From: Petrosia ficiformis
Taxonomy: Eukaryota > Porifera > Demospongiae > Haplosclerida > Petrosiidae
Direction: 5' to 3'
DNA: 64,000 nt
Assembly: GCA_947044365.1 (NCBI GenBank)
Contig: OX345636.1
Span: forward strand, 11,099,809 to 11,163,808
The first letter of the stretch is position 1, and each line of letters starts with the position of its first letter. Under the pieces are notes generated by a model, which saw nothing but the letters and a program-made list of their open reading frames with translations, searched no databases and had not been told where the DNA came from. Below, in pieces: positions 36,371-49,303 of the stretch. The translations under genes were made by a program, and so were the position numbers.

Positions 36371-37393
36371 ATTTTAGTCTTTATATGTAGATACACTCTT
36401 TCAAATAGGTAGTTTTATACACATAATTGATGCTGTGTAACTGTGCTATTATGTATAGACAAACTCACTTTTAGTGCCAATTGGTAATCACAAGCCATAC
36501 TGTAGCAGAGAAGTATTGAAACTAAATAATGTTGAAGTTTAAATACTGTTTCACTTGTAATGATAATGAATTTTGTTATTATTTCAGTCAATACACAACA
36601 AATATAGTATAATAAAGGAAGACTTTACACTGTTGTTATTGGAATACAATATAATCATGCATTGCAAATAGATATGATTTATTTTAAAATAAAATAATAC
36701 ATACATTGAATTATAGCAATTGTGTATGTTTCCCAATAATTATAATTATGAGTTCTTGCTGAGAGAAGGAGTAAGCCACACATTGTGAAACATTTTGCAC
36801 TGCATGATTAAATTTTAATTGTCAATGAAAAATGCACAACTGCTTCTAACAAAAAGAGAGATCAGAGAATATAATTATAATTATATTACAATAATTCTTA
36901 TCATAATTATAATCATATAAATTATTTAATTGTTTACTTATTATACCTATAGTATGTTTATATAACTCTATGTTTCATTACTTCAATACATGTTTACCAC
37001 ACTATTAATTTTGTGGTCCCCATTTTTGTTATATATAATTGAATTAATAATTAAGTATGCTGCTAGTCCACCAATCATAGCATTATTTTCTTGTCCATGT
37101 AGGGATCAAAACCTATGAATGTGTATGCAAACAAAATTAAGATCAGAACAAACAATCTTACAGGTTCTCTACTTTAACTTTGTTTCTGGCCGCTTATAAA
37201 TGTGCAAGATTTTATTATTCCAAAAATTACTTGATATCAAAAGGTACAGAACTACTGTGTATAATTAATTATATAGAAGCAACATGTATACCATATACAT
37301 CAATATAAGTTGGGAAACATTAATTTTGATTTAAAGCTGTATTTGTTAATGCACCATGGTATAATTATAATGATTTGTACATGTTTGTGATGC
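36371..37393. other. Gene-free AT-rich interval
   Basis: Very AT-rich, many TAATTATAA motifs, no coding frame or repeat boundary. Confidence 0.5.
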
Positions 37394-37758
37394 TGTAGAC
37401 GTATGTCTCGGCAAACAAATGACCACAACCAGCGTTTTTGGTTACAAATTTATTAATGCCAAATATACAAGAACAGAACAGAGGACTCTCATCCAAATAA
37501 GAATTCTCACTTATATACAAAAATCATAACAAAAGAAGATATTAACAATGTATAGACAAAATCATAACAAAAGAAGATATTAACAATGTATAGAGATGGG
37601 GCCCAGAGCCCCTAACATACACAACAAAAAGCCTGCTATACATAAGTACTAATAACTAATCCCCAATGATTAACACATCTATATCACATCCACAATTAAT
37701 TCACACTATCTAGAATACATACATAACTCAACATCTTATAATAGTTCAAATTACCACA
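37394..37758 (-). mobile_element. Probable 3' LTR of the Gypsy-class element
   Basis: On the minus strand a purine-rich tract (AAGAGAGGGGAGGAGGAG) directly follows the pol stop and precedes TGTGGTAATTTG at 37758. A matching ...CTACA end lies at 37394, giving TG...CA borders over 365 bp. It holds a 38-39 bp direct duplication near 37506-37583. No second LTR copy was found, so the boundary at 37394 is provisional. Confidence 0.5.
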
Positions 37759-37793
37759 CTCCTCCTCCCCTCTCTTGCGACACACTTGTCGTG

Positions 37794-40030
37794 TCAGTTA
37801 ATACGAGAGAGGCCATCGGCGTTAGCGTTGGCTTTGCCAGTACGATATTCGACCTGGAAGTCATAAGGTTGTAAAGCCAAACTCCACCGAGTTAACCTAG
37901 AATTATTATCCTTCAACCGGTCCAGCCATTCTAATGACCGATGGTCTGTCTGGATTGTGAATGGTCTTCCTAGTAAATAAACATGAAATGCATGTACTGC
38001 CAGCTTAATGGCCAAACATTCTTTCTCAATCGTTGAATACTTTTCCTCACGGGGAAGTAGCTTCCTGCTAAAGTAAGCCACTGGGTGATCATCATTGTTG
38101 TCATCCAACTGACTCAGTACAGCTCCAACACCTCTATCTGAAGCATCCGTTTGGACTATAAATTGTTTTGTAAAATCCGGGCTTCTCAAGACTGGATCTG
38201 AACACAACTGTTTCTTCAAGTTCTGGAATGCTATTTCACACCTTGGAGTCCACACAACCCTATTAGGACAATCTTTCCGGATAAGGTCTGTCAGTGGAGT
38301 GGCAATACTAGCAAAGTTGGGAATAAATTTTTGATAGTAACCAGCGACTCCTAAAAAAGCTCTCACATGCTTTTTTGTCTGTGGCCTTTCAAATGACCTT
38401 ACTGCTGCAATCTTAGAAGGCTCTGGTCTGACCATCCCATTTCCAACAATATGACCTAAATATGTACAATGTCTCATTGCAAACTGGCACTTTTTGGGCT
38501 TAACTGTCAACCCGGCAGCTCTTAGTCGATGTAACACTCTCTGAATATGTTGAAGATGCTCCTCCCATGAGTGGCTGAATATTACTAGGTCATCTAAGTA
38601 GGCTGCTGTGCTGTCTTCCAAACCCCTTGTCAGTTTATCCATCATTCTTTGGAAGGTCGCTGGGGCTCCCTGTAGCCCAAATGGCATCACTCTGAATTGG
38701 TATAAACCGAATGGAGTCACAAATGCAGTCTTTTCCCGGGCACTTTCTTCTACTGGCACTTGCCAATACCCACGAGTAAGATCCAATGTTGTCACGAACT
38801 TAGCCTGCCCCAATCGATCAATTAACTCATCTATCCGGGGCATGGGGTAGGCATCAGCTCGAGATTGGCTATTCAGCTTCCGATAGTCCACACAAATTCG
38901 TAGTGTACCATCTTTCTTTTTGACAAGTACAATTGGTGCAGCCCAATTACTTGAAGATGGTTCAATAATCCCACTTTCTTCCATATCCTTCAATTCTTGG
39001 CGAACCGTATCAGTATATGCGTAAGGTAATCGGTATGGTTGTAGACGTATCGGATGGGCATCCCCTGTTTCAATCGTGTGTTCTGTTACATTGGTCCTTC
39101 CAGGTTGGTTGCTAAGAACATCTTTGAATTCTGTTAGAAGTTCCTGTAGCTGAGTGTGTTGATTCTTTTCTAGTTGTTCACCAATCACAGGTTGATCCAC
39201 TATTAGGCCTAAATCCTTGTCCCATAACAGTATCTCATCTTGCTCATCTTCTGTTACATCCTCTGCCAACAGGTTCGCTGCTGAGGGTGCATGCCACTTT
39301 CTAAGCATGTTAATGTGGAAGATTCTGTGATGTTTCTTTTTATCGTACATATTCACTTCGTAGTTCACTGGACTAATACGACGGAGCACAGGATAAGGTC
39401 CATGCCATCTTGCCAACAGTTTACTGGTTTCAGTAGGTAGCAACACAAGCACCTGATCTCCTGGTTCAAATTGGCGTTCTCTGGCATTCTCATCATACCA
39501 TCTTTTCTGTCGCTGCTGGGCCTTTGCTAGATTCCCTCTTGCCAGTTCAGACATCTTTGCTAGCTTTTCCTGTATGGACAGAACATAAGACACAACACTT
39601 TCATTGCTCTTACTACTGTTTTCCCAAGACTCCTTGAGTACATCCAGTGGTCCTCTAACTTGGTGTCCGTACACCAGTTCAAAAGGGGAGAACCCGGTTG
39701 ATGACTGCGGAACCTCTCTATAGGCGAACAGTAGATATGGCACCCATTTGTCCCAATCCTTTCCTTCTTCATTGGCTGTCCTTCTGAGCATAGCTTTGAG
39801 TGTCTGGTTAAAACGCTCGACCAGTCCATCCGTCTGGGGATGGTAGGGGCTTGTTCTAATCGGTTGTATATGAAGTAGTCGATACACTTCTGACAACAAC
39901 TGTGATGTAAAGTTGCTGCCCTGGTCTGTGAGTATCTCTCTGGGGATACCAACTCTAGAGAACATCTTAATGAGTTCCTCCGCAATATGCTCAGCATCAA
40001 TGGACCGAAGTGGTATAGCTTCGGGGGGTA
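37794..40030 (-). mobile_element. Ty3/Gypsy-class pol with integrase before reverse transcriptase (Gmr1-like), 5'-truncated
   Basis: One uninterrupted frame (723 codons from 39965; homology extends in frame to about 40030). From the N-terminus: integrase core (TDQGSNF with catalytic Asp14, HPQTDGLVERFNQ with Glu50), integrase C-terminal region with a GPY motif near 189-191, then reverse transcriptase (DYRKLN near 360, YLDD at 456-459, LGHIVGNG), then RNase H (TDASDRGVGAVLSQ at 606-619, HRSLEWL, ADGLSR). Ordinary Gypsy elements have RT-RNaseH-IN; this order is known from the Gmr1 group. The integrase zinc finger and first catalytic Asp are missing: sequence similarity stops near 40030 and host-like sequence follows. 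No gag or protease is present. The long clean frame points to a fairly recent copy. Confidence 0.9.
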
Positions 40031-40114
40031 CCTAGTTCCAAACCATGAATACAGTAAAATAAACAACTACCTTGCCATTCAACTCTTTCTATAATTATGC
40101 CTACTTATGCAATC

Positions 40115-40560
40115 CAAGTTAAAGGCACTCATTAATAAGTATTGTAAAGTAATACTATACCGAGATTATCTGTGCTTAATGATATTCATGCTGAGTCTAT
40201 AGATGCATGAAGATTGTCACACATAGATTGTGACTTACACAAAAGGCTTCAAATTACATCCAATCACTTGGGTAATCATATCATGACCAACATATCATGA
40301 AAGAAAAGTTTAACATAAAGAGAGCAGATTAGTTTATACACAATAATAATTTATATAGTTACTATGATTATTTTGATTCTGATAGTCAAAGATGATGACA
40401 CTTTTAATTTGAACAAAAGCCTAAAGTGTGCTTGCAAATATATTTATTATACTAGATTCTACACACAATAAATAATACCATTATTTCACTAATTAGCAAT
40501 GAAATTAAATGAACCATTTACATTAGGACTGTTATATGGAAGTGGTTTATTTCATAAGAT
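40115..40560. repeat. Diverged outlying copy of the 1.15-kb tandem repeat
   Basis: Matches about 42130-42660 with substitutions and small indels: GATATTCATGCTGAGTCTAT, AACATATCATGAAAGAAAAG and AAGTGTGCTTGCAAATA segments in the same order. It lies immediately beside the truncated end of the retrotransposon. Confidence 0.65.
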
Positions 40561-41734
40561 GCCACTATACCTTTCTTTCTTTCAGGGCAATATAATACTA
40601 CTACTTGACTGGATAATTTATTAATTGCTACACATAATAATAAAGTAGTAACTATTATGGGATTTTTTTATATATAATCATCAAAAGTCATAATTTAATG
40701 AACACATAGGATACAGATTTTAAAGAAAGTAAAAAGTGGGTGTAGTGTAAAATGGAATTCTTCCTTAACACAAAAGGCCCTATATCTAAAAATACAGGTA
40801 TCTATATGGATTTATCCATCTGGTGATATCTATCTATTCCATATACATGTACCATTTAATACATTTAGCCAATATCCAATTACCCAAATGATTAACTGAT
40901 TAGCGTGACTACTCTCAGTATTATTATAACCAGCATTATTATACATGTGCTTGTACTAATGAGGTGTTAGCAAGATTTTCATAAAAAATCTGGTCTTGTG
41001 TTCACTAAATGTAATAAAACAGTGTAAATAATTATGTAAGTGGGATATTTTCAAAATTAACATCTTGAACAGAATGATTTACTAAATGTTTCCATGACAA
41101 CCAGCCTACACTGCAGGGGTGTCATTTCTAAACATTAATACACCCTTCTTTTAACAGTGCATAGATAAAATGTTATTTCTGTGTTGAATGAAACACAGTA
41201 ATGTCACACCACCCCCTTCCAATACCACTATCAAAACTAATATTAAGCATTAATGATGGAGTTGGACTGACAGCAAATTATTTATATTACAATTTTACAA
41301 ACACAAATATTTATGAGTTATGTCAATTATCCCTAACTTGTTGTCTGTCTGGAAAAGATTGATTAAACAGTGAATGTCAATAATACCAAACAAATCTATA
41401 ATCAACAATAGACTACCTATAGAATACAATAACAGTAACCCATTAGCCATTTTTCAGACAAAAACGTGGTACCATTATAGCAACACAGATACAATATATA
41501 ATTATGCTGACTGAAATTCTAGACTAAGAAGGAGTGGAATATCATACTATCTCCTTCCTGTATCCTATTAACTATTCATAACCCACACCTACTTGTTGTG
41601 ACACAATTATAACAAGATTCACTTACATAGAGAATCCCATGCACAACAAAACATGAATACAGTGAAATAAACAATGGTCACCAAATTATGGCCATATATA
41701 GTTATAGTGACACAGCAAGAATATTCTATTGAAG

Positions 41735-44028
41735 AACATTACCATAAGTATAGTATAATCTGTAAACTTATTTCAAAGTTTCAAGTGAAATGTGAAGCAA
41801 CATAATTATTCAGAGCTTATATTTTTATTTTTCAAGACATCATACCACGAAAACAATATAATTAGATAAATAAAATTAATTATAACAATATTTTTATACT
41901 GATATAGCTAAAGTTACTGCAGAATTACAATTACATGTGTACACATGATGATTTAGTATCATCTACAACATGATTACTAATTCATCATCATGGAAGTAAA
42001 AGTGTGACACTATACTTCAAAGCTATGAAACTACAGTGTTGCAAAACAGTTGCTTAAACACAGGTTAATTCTGGCACTGAAAATAAAAAACAGATATACT
42101 TGAACTACACTTATATCTGTATATCAGTGGACATTCATTAATAACTATTGTAAAGTAATAGTATATCTGTGCCTATAATGATATTCATGCTGAGTTTATA
42201 GATATTATGCATGAAGATTATCACATATAAATTGTGACTTACATAAAGGCCTCAGATTACATGCAATCACTTGGGTAATCATATAAATTAAAAGTCATGA
42301 CCAACATATCATGAAAGAACAGTCTATAGCATAGAGCAACATTAGAGAGTAGATTAGTTTATATACAATAATTTATAGTGTTGCTATATAATCATTTTGA
42401 TACTGATAGTCAAAGATGATGATGCATTTAATTTGAACAAAAGCTATATAGTCTCTAAAGTGTGCTTGCAAATACATTTATTATACTAGATTCTATACGC
42501 AATGAATATATAATAACATTACTTCAGTAAGTAGCAATAAATTAACAATACTTGATTACTTCAGTAATTAACAATAAAAATTAAATGAACCATTTACACG
42601 TAACAGCCCTCACTAGCTATAAGTATGTAGGACTGTGTATGAAGTGGTACATTTCATAAGGTACCACTGTGACTTGTTATAGTACACCTTTTTATCTCAG
42701 CATTGTTTTTATGCTTTTCGGACACATTCTTTCAAGTTAATGATACTACATTTCAGTTAGTATTATTGATGGGTGTAGCTAGTCACCAACGAATGTGAAT
42801 ATGATGTAGGTAATTGGATAATAAATTTAGCACTAATTGTAGTTGATCCACATGACAGATGGAAGGAAAGATCAGTACATGGAAAAGCAGCATTACCATA
42901 AGTATAATAATTATAATCTGTAAACTTATTTCAGAGTTTCAAGTGAAATGTGAAGCAACATAATTATTTAGATCTTATATTTTTCAAGACATCATACCAC
43001 GAAAACAATATATAATAATTAGATAAATATAACAAAATTTTTATACTGATATAGCTAAAGTTACTGCAGAATTACAATTAAATGTGTACACATGATGATT
43101 TAGATATCTACAACATGATTACTAATTCATCATCATCGGAAGTAAAAGTGTGACACTATACTTCAAAGCTATAATTAACTGAAACTCTGCAGTGTTGCAA
43201 AACAGTTGCTTAAACACAGGTTAATTCTGGCATTGATAATAAAAAGAGATATAGTTGAACTACACTTACATCTGTATCTCAGTGGAGACTTATTAATAAC
43301 TATTGTAAAGCAATAGTATATCTGTGCCTATAATGATATTCATGCTGAGTTTATAGATATTATACATGAAGATTAGCATATAAATTGTGATTTACATGAA
43401 GGCTTCAAATTATATGCAATGGTAATCATATAAATTAAAAGTCATGACCAACATAATTATCATGAAAGAACAGTTTAGCATAGAGCAACATTAGAGACCA
43501 GATTAGTTTATACACAATAATTTATAGTGTTGCATTAATTATTTTGATACTGATAGTCAAAGATGATGATGCATTTAATTTGAACAAAAGCTATATAGTC
43601 TCTAAAGTGTGCTTGCAAATACATTAATTATACTAGATTCTATACGCAATGAATAATAACATTACTTCAGTAATTAGCAATAAATTAACATTACATCAGT
43701 AATTAGCAATAAAATTAAATGAACCATTTACATGTAACAACCCTCGCTAGCTATAGGTATGTAGGACTGTGTATGAAGTGGTACATTTCATAAGGTACCA
43801 CTATGACCTTTTTATAGTACACCTTATATCTCAGCATTGTTTGTATGCTTTATTGACATACTCTTTCAAATTAATGATACTACATTTCAGTTAGTATTAT
43901 TGATGGGTGTAGCTAGTCACTAATGAAAGTAAATATGATTCAGGTAATTGGACAATAGATTAAACACTAATCATAGTTGATAAACATGATCCACATAAAA
44001 GATTGAAGAAAAGATCAGTGCATGGATA
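41735..44028. repeat. Tandem repeat, two copies of about 1.15 kb
   Basis: Copy 1 (about 41735-42890) and copy 2 (about 42895-44028) are collinear. Landmarks such as CAAGTGAAATGTGAAGCAAC, ACAGTTGCTTAAACACAGG and AAAGATGATGATGCATTTAA recur 1.14-1.16 kb apart, with mainly 1-10 nt indels. Neither copy has an open frame of interest. They resemble satellite-like or segmental tandem duplications. Confidence 0.85.
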
Positions 44029-45494
44029 ACTTCGATATTTATTACATCAAGAAAATAATTCTAATTGTGTCATTATCATGATGCACATCAAAGAAACTGC
44101 TAGTGCTATACAAATCAGATAAAGCATGGCAGTTTTAGTTATATCCCTATGGTATCTTTAATGATTTTTAAGTTTAGATAGTGTGGCTAATTAATGCCCT
44201 TGATATCATATAGTTGTTATGGTTACCAACACCAAACAGTGATTGAATGACACAAATTATTATATCCCTCATGCTCGAGATATTATCCAGTTTAAAGAAG
44301 TAGGCCCTTGGGTGCTATGTGCCCTCAGGCCTCATGCTTTAAACTAGACATATATATCCCTCGCACTCAGGATATAACTAATACATACAACCTTGCAAAC
44401 TTACTAGCCAAAACTCCATAAGTTAGTTACTACTGTAAAATGATTACTGCATTAGTAAGCATAGTCAGTTATAGTACCTGATTAAAGTACAACCCTTAAG
44501 TATAATTATAATTACACAAAAATGGTATAGCAAAAGATGGTCTGGATTAATGCACACTATACATTTTAAGAGGTGAAAGTGAGTAATTTTTGGAACCTAA
44601 CCCATAATTAATTATGTTCATCTTGTGTATGTTCAACTAGTACTATACTTACAAGTGAATTTAATTAATATTATCTTCTATCATGTAGGTCATCACATGA
44701 ATGTTGTGAATTCTTGTATGTAGAAGACCTCCAAGAGATAATACTCCATGAATTGTATTGAACCTGTACTAATCAAATTCCAATCTCGTGTAGGTCATCT
44801 ATAAAATTATTCATAATCAACATGTGATATCCTGTACATGATGCAAGACAAGTCTGGAAGACAGAGTGTTGGAAAAATCTCCATTTTTGCAATCGCAATA
44901 AGTACAAAACCAAGAAAGCCACGCCCACCAATCATGGCGTGCACCAAGTACAATGCATTTTGAGAAAACAAATACAGCTGTTTTCTGAAAATTCATTTCC
45001 CTTTTATAGTTACAAGAGGCTGAAGAAAGCTGAATTCTGTAGCTTTTCAGTGAAACCATAAAATTTACCTTTCTAGGCACTATCAAACTCCGATCTTTCT
45101 CAGAGAGCAACTACAGTTACCCTGCCAGGGTTTCCCACCCACCGCCCCCTCCACCACCCATAGTGAAAACATTTAGGCCCAATAATTATACCCCCGGGTG
45201 GGTGTAGCTTCCAAAAGATACAGAATTGAACCAGATTGTATGCAGCAAGAAGCTGGCAAGACTAGACGCTGATCGGAGTTTCATCTACCCCTCCCCCTAG
45301 TACAACCTTAATGTATTGATTATCATTCTCTTTCACTTACATATGATGCCCACTATTTCACTTACAGCACTACAAGAAGTAGTGTCAGTCACTATATCAA
45401 CCAAATGGCATTCCAATGTTATCATAAGTATATAATATTACTATACAATATGGCCTAATAATATATTCATTATTATTTGCTCACACATTTTCTT
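44029..45494. other. Gene-free interval
   Basis: The frame at 44817-45110 has no recognisable domain. About 45330-45420 is a partial direct duplicate of 45560-45670 (TTGATTATCATTCTCTTTCA, AAGAAGTAGTGTCAGTCACT). Confidence 0.4.
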
Positions 45495-46264
45495 ATGCAA
45501 TCATAAATGCATTAAAATTTGTTCACCAATGAAGGTCAGTCTTTTGTATTAATGTATTGATTATCATTCTCTTTCACTGACAGATAATGTATATTCTTTA
45601 TTTCAGTTACAGCACTGTCTGCAGTCCTACAAGAAGTAGTGTCAGTCACTGTGTCAACCATTCAGTATTCCATTGCTTATACAATATTATTATACAATGG
45701 CTTTAATATTAATAATTATTATATTTATTATTATAAGAATGTATTTGCTCACAAATGTTATTATAATTCCAAGCACTTCCACCTTTTCAGCTTCCATGTT
45801 CCGAGTATACAAATTGCGCATGCGTAATTAAATTCCACTTAGAAAAATGGCGTCCAATTCGAGATCAAATCTTTGTAGTCGTTGAGACTGTCTTATTTCA
45901 TAGTATCTAAAAATATCATCTCGATACTTTAAGACCAGAATTTTACTATAAATGCGACTGGAATGGTGCTAGAATCATTGTGATATTTCAACAAACAAAA
46001 AAAGACTTGTCTGGTAAATAATAATAATAATAATAATAATATGAAGATTTTGCCAGTTTTGCCACTCGCCGGTTCTCTACCTTAACGACAATCTTTGGCC
46101 ATCTAGATGGTGTTGGTAGTCATAAAAACACTAGGTATGTGTGTATTAAAACTTATCTATATATATTACCAGAGATTTCAGCTCACCACTTGCAATTGAA
46201 ATGTATGGGCGGCCATTTTTTTTCGGTGCCATCCCTAAATAGAGAGCACTACTGTACTCTCTGA
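45495..46264 (+). repeat. Promoter-like repeat, left copy of an inverted pair
   Basis: About 770 bp that recur inverted at 57781-58557. They share AAGAAGTAGTGTCAGTCACT, the NRF1-like TTGCGCATGCGTAATTAA near 45816, an AAAATGGCGTCCAATT start-like site near 45845 (YY1-like), and GAGAACCGGC/GCCGGTTCTC near 46068. The frame after that ATG stops within about a dozen codons in this copy. It looks like a duplicated promoter and 5' UTR, or the terminal part of an unrecognised element. Confidence 0.7.
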
Positions 46265-46705
46265 TAACACACCTACTACTGCTATATGATATACTGTTCA
46301 TAGGTGTGTTATAACATACATGTATAATAATACATCCTGGAAACATATTTATTATAACACACCTACTAGTGCTATATGATATAGTGTTCATAGGTGTGTT
46401 ATAACATACATGTATAATAATACATTCTGGAAACATATTTATTATAACACACCTACTAGTGCTATATGATAAATTATAGTGTTCATAGGTATGTTATAAC
46501 ATACATGTATAATAATACATCCTGGAAACATATTTATTATAACACACCTACTAGTGCTATATGATATAGTGTTCATAGGTGTGTTATAATATACATGTAT
46601 AATAATACATCCTGGAAACATATTTATTATAACACACCTACTAGTGCTATATGATATAGTGTTCATAGGTGTGTTATAACATACATGTATAATAATACAT
46701 GGGGA
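46261..46705. repeat. 90-bp tandem array, each unit a potential hairpin
   Basis: About five units; starts of the ATTATAACACACCTA segment fall at 46351, 46441, 46536 and 46626, with an earlier variant near 46264. Within each unit TATAACACACCTA is followed about 28 bp later by its complement TAGGTGTGTTATA. A frame is open through the units on the minus strand, repeating a 30-residue period, but this follows from a 90-bp period divisible by three. Confidence 0.9.
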
Positions 46706-47124
46706 ACTATCAAATATCAATGTTTGGTGAGAAAGCTTCAAAATTCTAAGGGATCTTTGTCACAGTTTTAACACTTATGTTACACATGTACATTGTATTA
46801 TACTCACAAATGCAAAAACACACACATACACACCTTTCAAAATCTTCCTAGATGCATGTGAATAAAGATTTATTATTAACATCATAATGAGGATATACAC
46901 ATGTATTCTTCTTCCAATTTTAACTTCTAACATGTGATATCATTTTTATCTACCAACTATTTAACTATATAAATAATAAATTACATATACATGTACATGT
47001 ACTACATGTATGTATTCAAAGTACTATGATACTAAATATAAATATAATATGGTATACAACTATATATATACATGTATATATAATATATAATATATATATA
47101 TATATGAGTAGGTGATAACAGGTA

Positions 47125-47759
47125 CAGTGGAACCTCTAATAACGAAACTTCTCTTTAACGAAAACCTCTGTATAATGAAAATTTTGCAATGTACCGACTT
47201 GTTTTCCTACTTAAATGATGATAATGCAACTTCCCTTTAATGAAAACTTCTCTGTTACGAAATAATGAAAGGACTTCACTACACCAAGTTCGAGTTTCAC
47301 TTCCATTTAATGAAAAAGGTGTGGCTACGCATGCGCACATCTACCTATCATACATAACAATGGTTAAGACTAAAGTAAATTTGAATTTTGGAGAGAGCAG
47401 GAAGAGTCTGATGCTGATGAAACGGACTTTTATATTTTGCCACCCACACCAAAGATTCAATCTTGTAGAGAAGCTATATCAGCATTGAAATATGTGCAAG
47501 CTTTTCTAGAAAATTGGTCTGCATTTGAATTAGCATCTCTGTCCAGTACACTAATAGATAAAATTGCAATTCTGAAAGGTGCAAAGCCACTTTAGATGAT
47601 TTCTTTTTAATTAATTACATTAGACACTATAACCAACCCTTATTGTCATTAATTTGTTGTTTCATGGTGAGTAATATTAAAACCTCTCTTTAATGAAAAC
47701 CTCTAAATAATGAAAAAATTTGGCTGTCCCAAAAGTTTCATTATTCGGAGGTTCCACTG
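47125..47759 (+). mobile_element. pogo/Tigger-like deletion derivative
   Basis: The ends CAGTGGAACCTC (47125) and inverted CAGTGGAACCTC (47759) are flanked by TA on both sides. Subterminal TTTAACGAAAACCTCT/TTTAATGAAAACCTCT repeats occur at both ends. The interior from about 47450 to 47595 encodes a short tail (SCREAISALKYVQAFLENW ... ILKGAKPL, stop) like the C-terminus of Tigger/pogo transposases. An ACGCATGCGC motif lies near 47328, a plausible promoter relic. The catalytic region is deleted. Confidence 0.75.
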
Positions 47760-48690
47760 TAGTTCTACACTGAGGTACACAATTGGACTAAGCTACTAAC
47801 AAGTATTTGGTGTCATAATTCTTATTACACACTTTGTTAACTCACATCTTCAATATTAGTTGAGACAGTTCAGTGAAGGTGGTTTCTATCATTAATACAA
47901 AGATGTTTTACTGTTGATGAAGAAAGATTGAGTTTTTTAGTTCATGAACTTGTAAAAGATTAAGAGTTTCTTCAATATCACTTAAACCAGACTCTAAATA
48001 AACATGAAATTATAAATCATAACAAAATCAAAGGATCCTGTGTTGTGTTTATCTGATACTGAATGTATATGTGGTTGCTTATTATACATTATATTTGCAT
48101 GTGCATATGATTATGAGTATAATTAATATTTCTGAGTGCATGTATGATTTGTGTGTCTGTGTATTTCTGTGGCTATAAAGTTATATGTATACACATTTGT
48201 TGGTACTTGTTTGCATGTATAACAAATATTTACGCATGTGAGTGCACATTGATTACATACCACCCCAAAGTCCACTAAGTCAGTTATTAATATATTAATA
48301 TCTGTACTAATTTCAGGATGTGATATCTTTATAGTTCTCAACTATTGATTTTTACGAAGAAACAAACGAACAAATAACTCTTGAGAATCTACTGAAAAGA
48401 GAGAGAAAGATAAAATATTATTTGTATAATTAGTGAATTTATATTATAATGGAGTGAAAAGTTAGGTAAATTCTCAATAACAGATGTAAGTCCCGTATCC
48501 TTCATTGGAACTCTACTCTGGTCCTTCACCCATGGACAATGGTGGAGGGGTATCAGTTTGTACAGGTATCTCATTGTTTTTTATTGAATGAAGTCACCCA
48601 GAGGGATAGAATCTTCAAAAGGAATGGTAGATTGGGAGGTAGTGGATGAAATAGATTCATGGTTTGAAATGTTAGGAAAGCTATAAATAC

Positions 48691-49303
48691 TAGGCCTGTG
48701 CGATAATCGCGATAGGTCGATAATCGCGAAAAGAAATTGTTATCGCGATAACGATAATGTTGACATTCTTATCGTGATAATTTGCGCATGCGCATACTGC
48801 TCACACGTGATCACACGTTGTTCAATCGATACACTTACAACCATCTCGTCGAGTAACGATGGCTTCTAATTTTGAATACCTACCTTTAGAGAAGGCCAAA
48901 AGTCCTGTTTGGAAATATTTCGTGTTTCTAGCACAAGAGGGGAAATTTCTGGAGCCGGATAAAAACAAGAGACAGACAGTTCACTGTGTTTTGTGCTGTC
49001 TTACAAAGAAAATACCACTAACTTGATTGTCCATCTGCAATACAACCATAAAGATGAATATGATAGTGTTTCATCTAAAATAGCTACTAGTTCCATGTGT
49101 CTGAACTGTCTAAACCAGGTCAGCACTCAATAACAGAGCATTTAAGAATCTTACTCCTTAATAATAATTTAACTTTTATTCATTGAATTGAAATTAAATA
49201 AATATGTTATTCAGTTATTCTTGAAATCAATTAATTATCGTGATAATCGTGATAGTTGGGATTATTATCGTGATATAGGTTTTTTCATTATCACACAGGC
49301 CTA
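48691..49303 (+). mobile_element. hAT element derivative with 8-bp target duplication
   Basis: The ends are TAGGCCTGTGCGATAAT at 48691 and, inverted, TAGGCCTGTGTGATAAT at 49303. A perfect duplication ATAAATAC flanks it (48683-48690 and 49304-49311). It keeps the promoter (TGCGCATGCGCA near 48783, CACACGTGATC) and the start of the transposase gene, but the catalytic region is deleted. Confidence 0.92.
48859..49132 (+). pseudogene. BED zinc-finger remnant of a hAT transposase, frameshifted
   Basis: From ATG at 48859 the product reads MASNFEYL then SPVWKYFVF, with a CVLC pair. A one-base frame change near 49020 puts the rest of the finger (LIVHLQYNHKDEYDS) in another frame. The SPVWKYF...C-x2-C...H-x4-H layout is that of BED fingers at the N-terminus of hAT transposases. 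The frame then ends, with no RNase-H-like core. Confidence 0.75.

Noticed and set aside
39560..40066. Second minus-strand frame over the integrase region
   Set aside because: It is a shadow frame; the integrase signatures lie in the other frame, which continues to about 40030.
46261..46705. CRISPR-like array
   Set aside because: Units of 90-95 bp are repeated whole without unique spacers, and the genome is plainly eukaryotic.
46146..46741. Repetitive minus-strand frames with a 30-residue period, as if a repeat protein
   Set aside because: The 90-bp DNA period is divisible by three, so any open unit stays open. There is no start context, and the sequence is explained by hairpin arms.
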